Shown here one piece after another: positions 7,401-7,974 of a DNA stretch of 7,974 nucleotides. How positions within the stretch are numbered: the stretch's first letter is position 1; the number at the start of each line of letters is the position of its first letter. The position numbers and the translations under genes were made by a program. Under the pieces are notes generated by a model. The model was not told where the DNA came from, ran no database searches, and saw nothing but the letters and a program-made list of their open reading frames with translations. Origin of the DNA: Bacteroidia bacterium (GTDB lineage Bacteria; Bacteroidota; Bacteroidia; Flavobacteriales; Flavobacteriaceae); contig JAUICT010000080.1 in NCBI GenBank assembly GCA_030429325.1, positions 1-7,974 on the forward strand, given 5' to 3'.

Positions 7401-7550
7401 AGTGTAAATAACGTTTTGCTCTGGACGCCTTTTGATGGATATGATCCAGAAGGGAATCAATACAGCGCAGGTAGCAATGTATACGGCTTCACAGGGTTAA
7501 ATATTCCGTTGAGTGAGAGCTATTCATTTGGTTTAAATATTGCATTTTAA
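4431..7550 (+). CDS. SusC/RagA-family TonB-dependent outer-membrane transporter
   Basis: A 1039-residue transporter of typical SusC length. In order: signal peptide (1 to about 19, cut near TTYG-QT); a carboxypeptidase-D-regulatory-like beta-sandwich (about 20-92) with GTVTDSSGQPLPGVTI and TTTDFDGNFSI; a TonB-box-like DEVVVTAFG at 98-106; the plug (about 107-255) with LQGRIAGVQI at 138-147, LIIVDGLAL at 177-185 and GAAATALYGVRASNGAIIITTKKG at 231-254; then a long beta barrel rich in aromatic and Asn/Ser/Gly residues, ending SYSFGLNIAF with the terminal Phe expected for barrel assembly. It takes up a nutrient across the outer membrane using proton-motive force relayed by TonB-ExbBD. The substrate (glycan, peptide or other) cannot be told from the sequence and no degradative enzyme is in view. 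It forms an operon with the susD-like gene, whose start follows nine bases after its stop. No N-terminal sigma/anti-sigma signalling extension is present. Confidence 0.95.
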   Translation: MKNVYLILMGLFMGLTTYGQTITGTVTDSSGQPLPGVTIVVQGTTNGTTTDFDGNFSIVASSGQVLQFSYLGMQTKDVTVGSQTRLNVVMEEDSTQLDEVVVTAFGVEQKQKSLGYSVTKVSAEDVNLVGQANPIETLQGRIAGVQINRTSGSSGGGVDILIRGVTSIDPSRGNQPLIIVDGLALNNDTFAGEVRPSAGSNSPNSSEQFAFSNRAGDLNPEDIESFNVLKGAAATALYGVRASNGAIIITTKKGKLGKPKINLTASTSFRNVRTTPPLQTTYREGFGGAPRTLYDPDSETGFNRVQNSTSFYSWGPEYSLDSYDLGDGNIVDLSNDRFYSPYDIFRTGFNTQLNLNLSGAGERINYYFSVGNNSEQGVLPNTDYKKTNFRLKAGYKVTDNFNIDGSVAFSSSGGKRANGGDKSVMSALSYYSGTFPINDYMNPDGSERDYSFGIIDNPRYLMETSNLEDDVSRWIGNTTLTWSPKDWVTFTYAAQIDNYSDARNRYVGPDLDGGSQVGGFILEQNINFTGLESNFLAAFNKSWSDDFTTDLTLGHQLSDSKRSYLEARGEGLNIPGLNEIGNTTNFFINKSIVQERVMGVFGELKLGYKDKLFLSLTGRNDWISTLPVDNRSFFYPSASLAYDISDLFGDTNVFSFGKLRASWAEVGKGPGFGQAGQYFVVDGDFPFAGVGGYRRSTQRGFEIVPEKNQSTEFGADLRFMDNRIRLDYAYYNSRVKDQIFGVGVANSSGYSQIFRNAGDYKVFGHELLISADIIRNQDLRWELILNWSTSEGEVLEIPDDVESIIFADSGFAGVTSEVREGDKMGNLYGYKWVYENGERYIDANGYPVINTDERVIVGNAFPDFISSIGSNLKWKGIGFNVLLEYKKGGDLYDAGLRNSIRNGNPLSTLQRDVNVVLDGVMDDGNGGFVPNTTEALIDANYYRNSNAYNRASEVLVQDASWVKLRNVSLSYDIQSNLIKSLNIEKVSVSASVNNVLLWTPFDGYDPEGNQYSAGSNVYGFTGLNIPLSESYSFGLNIAF

Positions 7551-7552
7551 AA
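7548..7552 (+). promoter_or_regulatory. TAAAA element overlapping the susC-like stop, used for the susD-like gene
   Basis: The TAA stop of the transporter gene forms the first three bases of TAAAA, which sits seven bases before the ATG at 7560. The spacing equals that seen before the transporter gene. This favours 7560 over the ATG at 7554 as the start and suggests translational coupling of the two subunits. Confidence 0.5.
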
Positions 7553-7559
7553 AATGACT

Positions 7560-7974
7560 ATGAAAAAAATAAGAATAAGTATAGAAAAGGTTTTTCTACT
7601 GTGCTCCCTCATGTTTGTGGTGGGATGTAGTGAAGATTATTTTGATGTGAACACCCCTTCCAATACAGCTACGGAGGAGGAATTGCGAATGCAAGACCTA
7701 ATGGCTCCAGTAATGCACAGTACCATGGAGGGACAAAGATCTGCCGAACTTTCTTTTGGCAACTATGTGCAATATTTTGTGAACACAGGAGGAGGTGCCG
7801 CAGGGCAAACTTCGGCTTCGGGACTTTGGGAGCAGGTGTATCTTTATATTTTGCCCAATTTGCAAGTTATCAAAGCTAAGGCCGAAGAAAATGGCTCAAC
7901 CCATATCGATGCAATAGCAGACATCCTTACTGCGGTAAACATTGGTATCGCAACCGATACTTGGGACAATATTC
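7560..7974 (+). CDS. SusD/RagB-family outer-membrane lipoprotein (5' part, cut by window end)
   Basis: An open frame of 138 codons runs off the window; the full protein is usually about 480-550 residues. It begins MKKIRISIEK, followed by a hydrophobic stretch and the lipobox VVGC with the lipidated cysteine at residue 23, then acidic SEDYFDVNTPSN, typical of SusD-like lipoproteins. Further on, SGLWEQVYLYILPNLQVIKAKAEENG and AIADILTAVNIGIATDTWDNI correspond to the first helical (TPR-like) region and the conserved 'l..Dl.Gd.P' site of the family, probably of the Susd_and_RagB type. It is the surface lid that binds the substrate over the partner transporter. An ATG six bases earlier (7554, MTMKK) is in frame and possible, but the TAAAA spacing favours 7560. 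Confidence 0.9.
   Translation, partial: MKKIRISIEKVFLLCSLMFVVGCSEDYFDVNTPSNTATEEELRMQDLMAPVMHSTMEGQRSAELSFGNYVQYFVNTGGGAAGQTSASGLWEQVYLYILPNLQVIKAKAEENGSTHIDAIADILTAVNIGIATDTWDNI

Overview
The window looks like chromosomal DNA from a marine or soil member of the Bacteroidota, most likely family Flavobacteriaceae. Three things suggest this: a SusC/SusD outer-membrane nutrient-uptake pair, a promoter upstream of trxB that matches the Bacteroidota form (TTTG, then TANNTTTG), and TAAAA-type ribosome binding sequences in place of a classical Shine-Dalgarno in front of the susC-like and susD-like genes. This is a family-level inference; the species cannot be named from sequence alone.

Layout. (1) Positions 27-2195, plus strand: a tight two-gene unit. 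An RMD1/DUF155-type protein with a C-terminal membrane anchor is followed after 12 bases by a fusion of a RimB-like retropepsin-type protease domain (Pfam 'Zn_protease' family) to a RimK-type ATP-grasp amino-acid ligase. The second gene has no ATG ahead of its conserved start and must begin at TTG (or ATT). (2) Positions 2196-2721: a 526-base gap with a perfect 11-bp inverted repeat, two plus-strand intrinsic terminators in tandem, and the trxB promoter. (3) Positions 2722-3617: trxB, thioredoxin reductase, which is broken. About 22-25 conserved residues are missing around codon 234 and the frame changes there, so the conserved C-terminus lies in another frame. (4) A palindromic terminator at 3648-3677 is shared with a convergent minus-strand gene (3696-4145) for a small secreted protein resembling lipocalin-like/DUF4488 proteins. 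(5) Positions 4431-7974, plus strand: a SusC/RagA-type TonB-dependent transporter, then the first 138 codons of its SusD/RagB-type lipoprotein partner, cut by the window end.

How the genes work together. SusC and SusD homologues form a lidded outer-membrane importer (barrel plus surface lipoprotein); the substrate cannot be read from this window. The RimB-RimK fusion is expected to add glutamates (or a related amino acid) to a protein such as ribosomal protein S6, with the protease domain acting on the same target or the ligase. Its link to the RMD1 protein is by position only.

The items most worth a second look are the trxB lesion, the fused protease-ligase with its unusual start, and the structured intergenic region ahead of trxB. 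I see no mobile element, CRISPR array, tRNA or rRNA. Nothing in the window clearly amounts to a new defence or genetic system.
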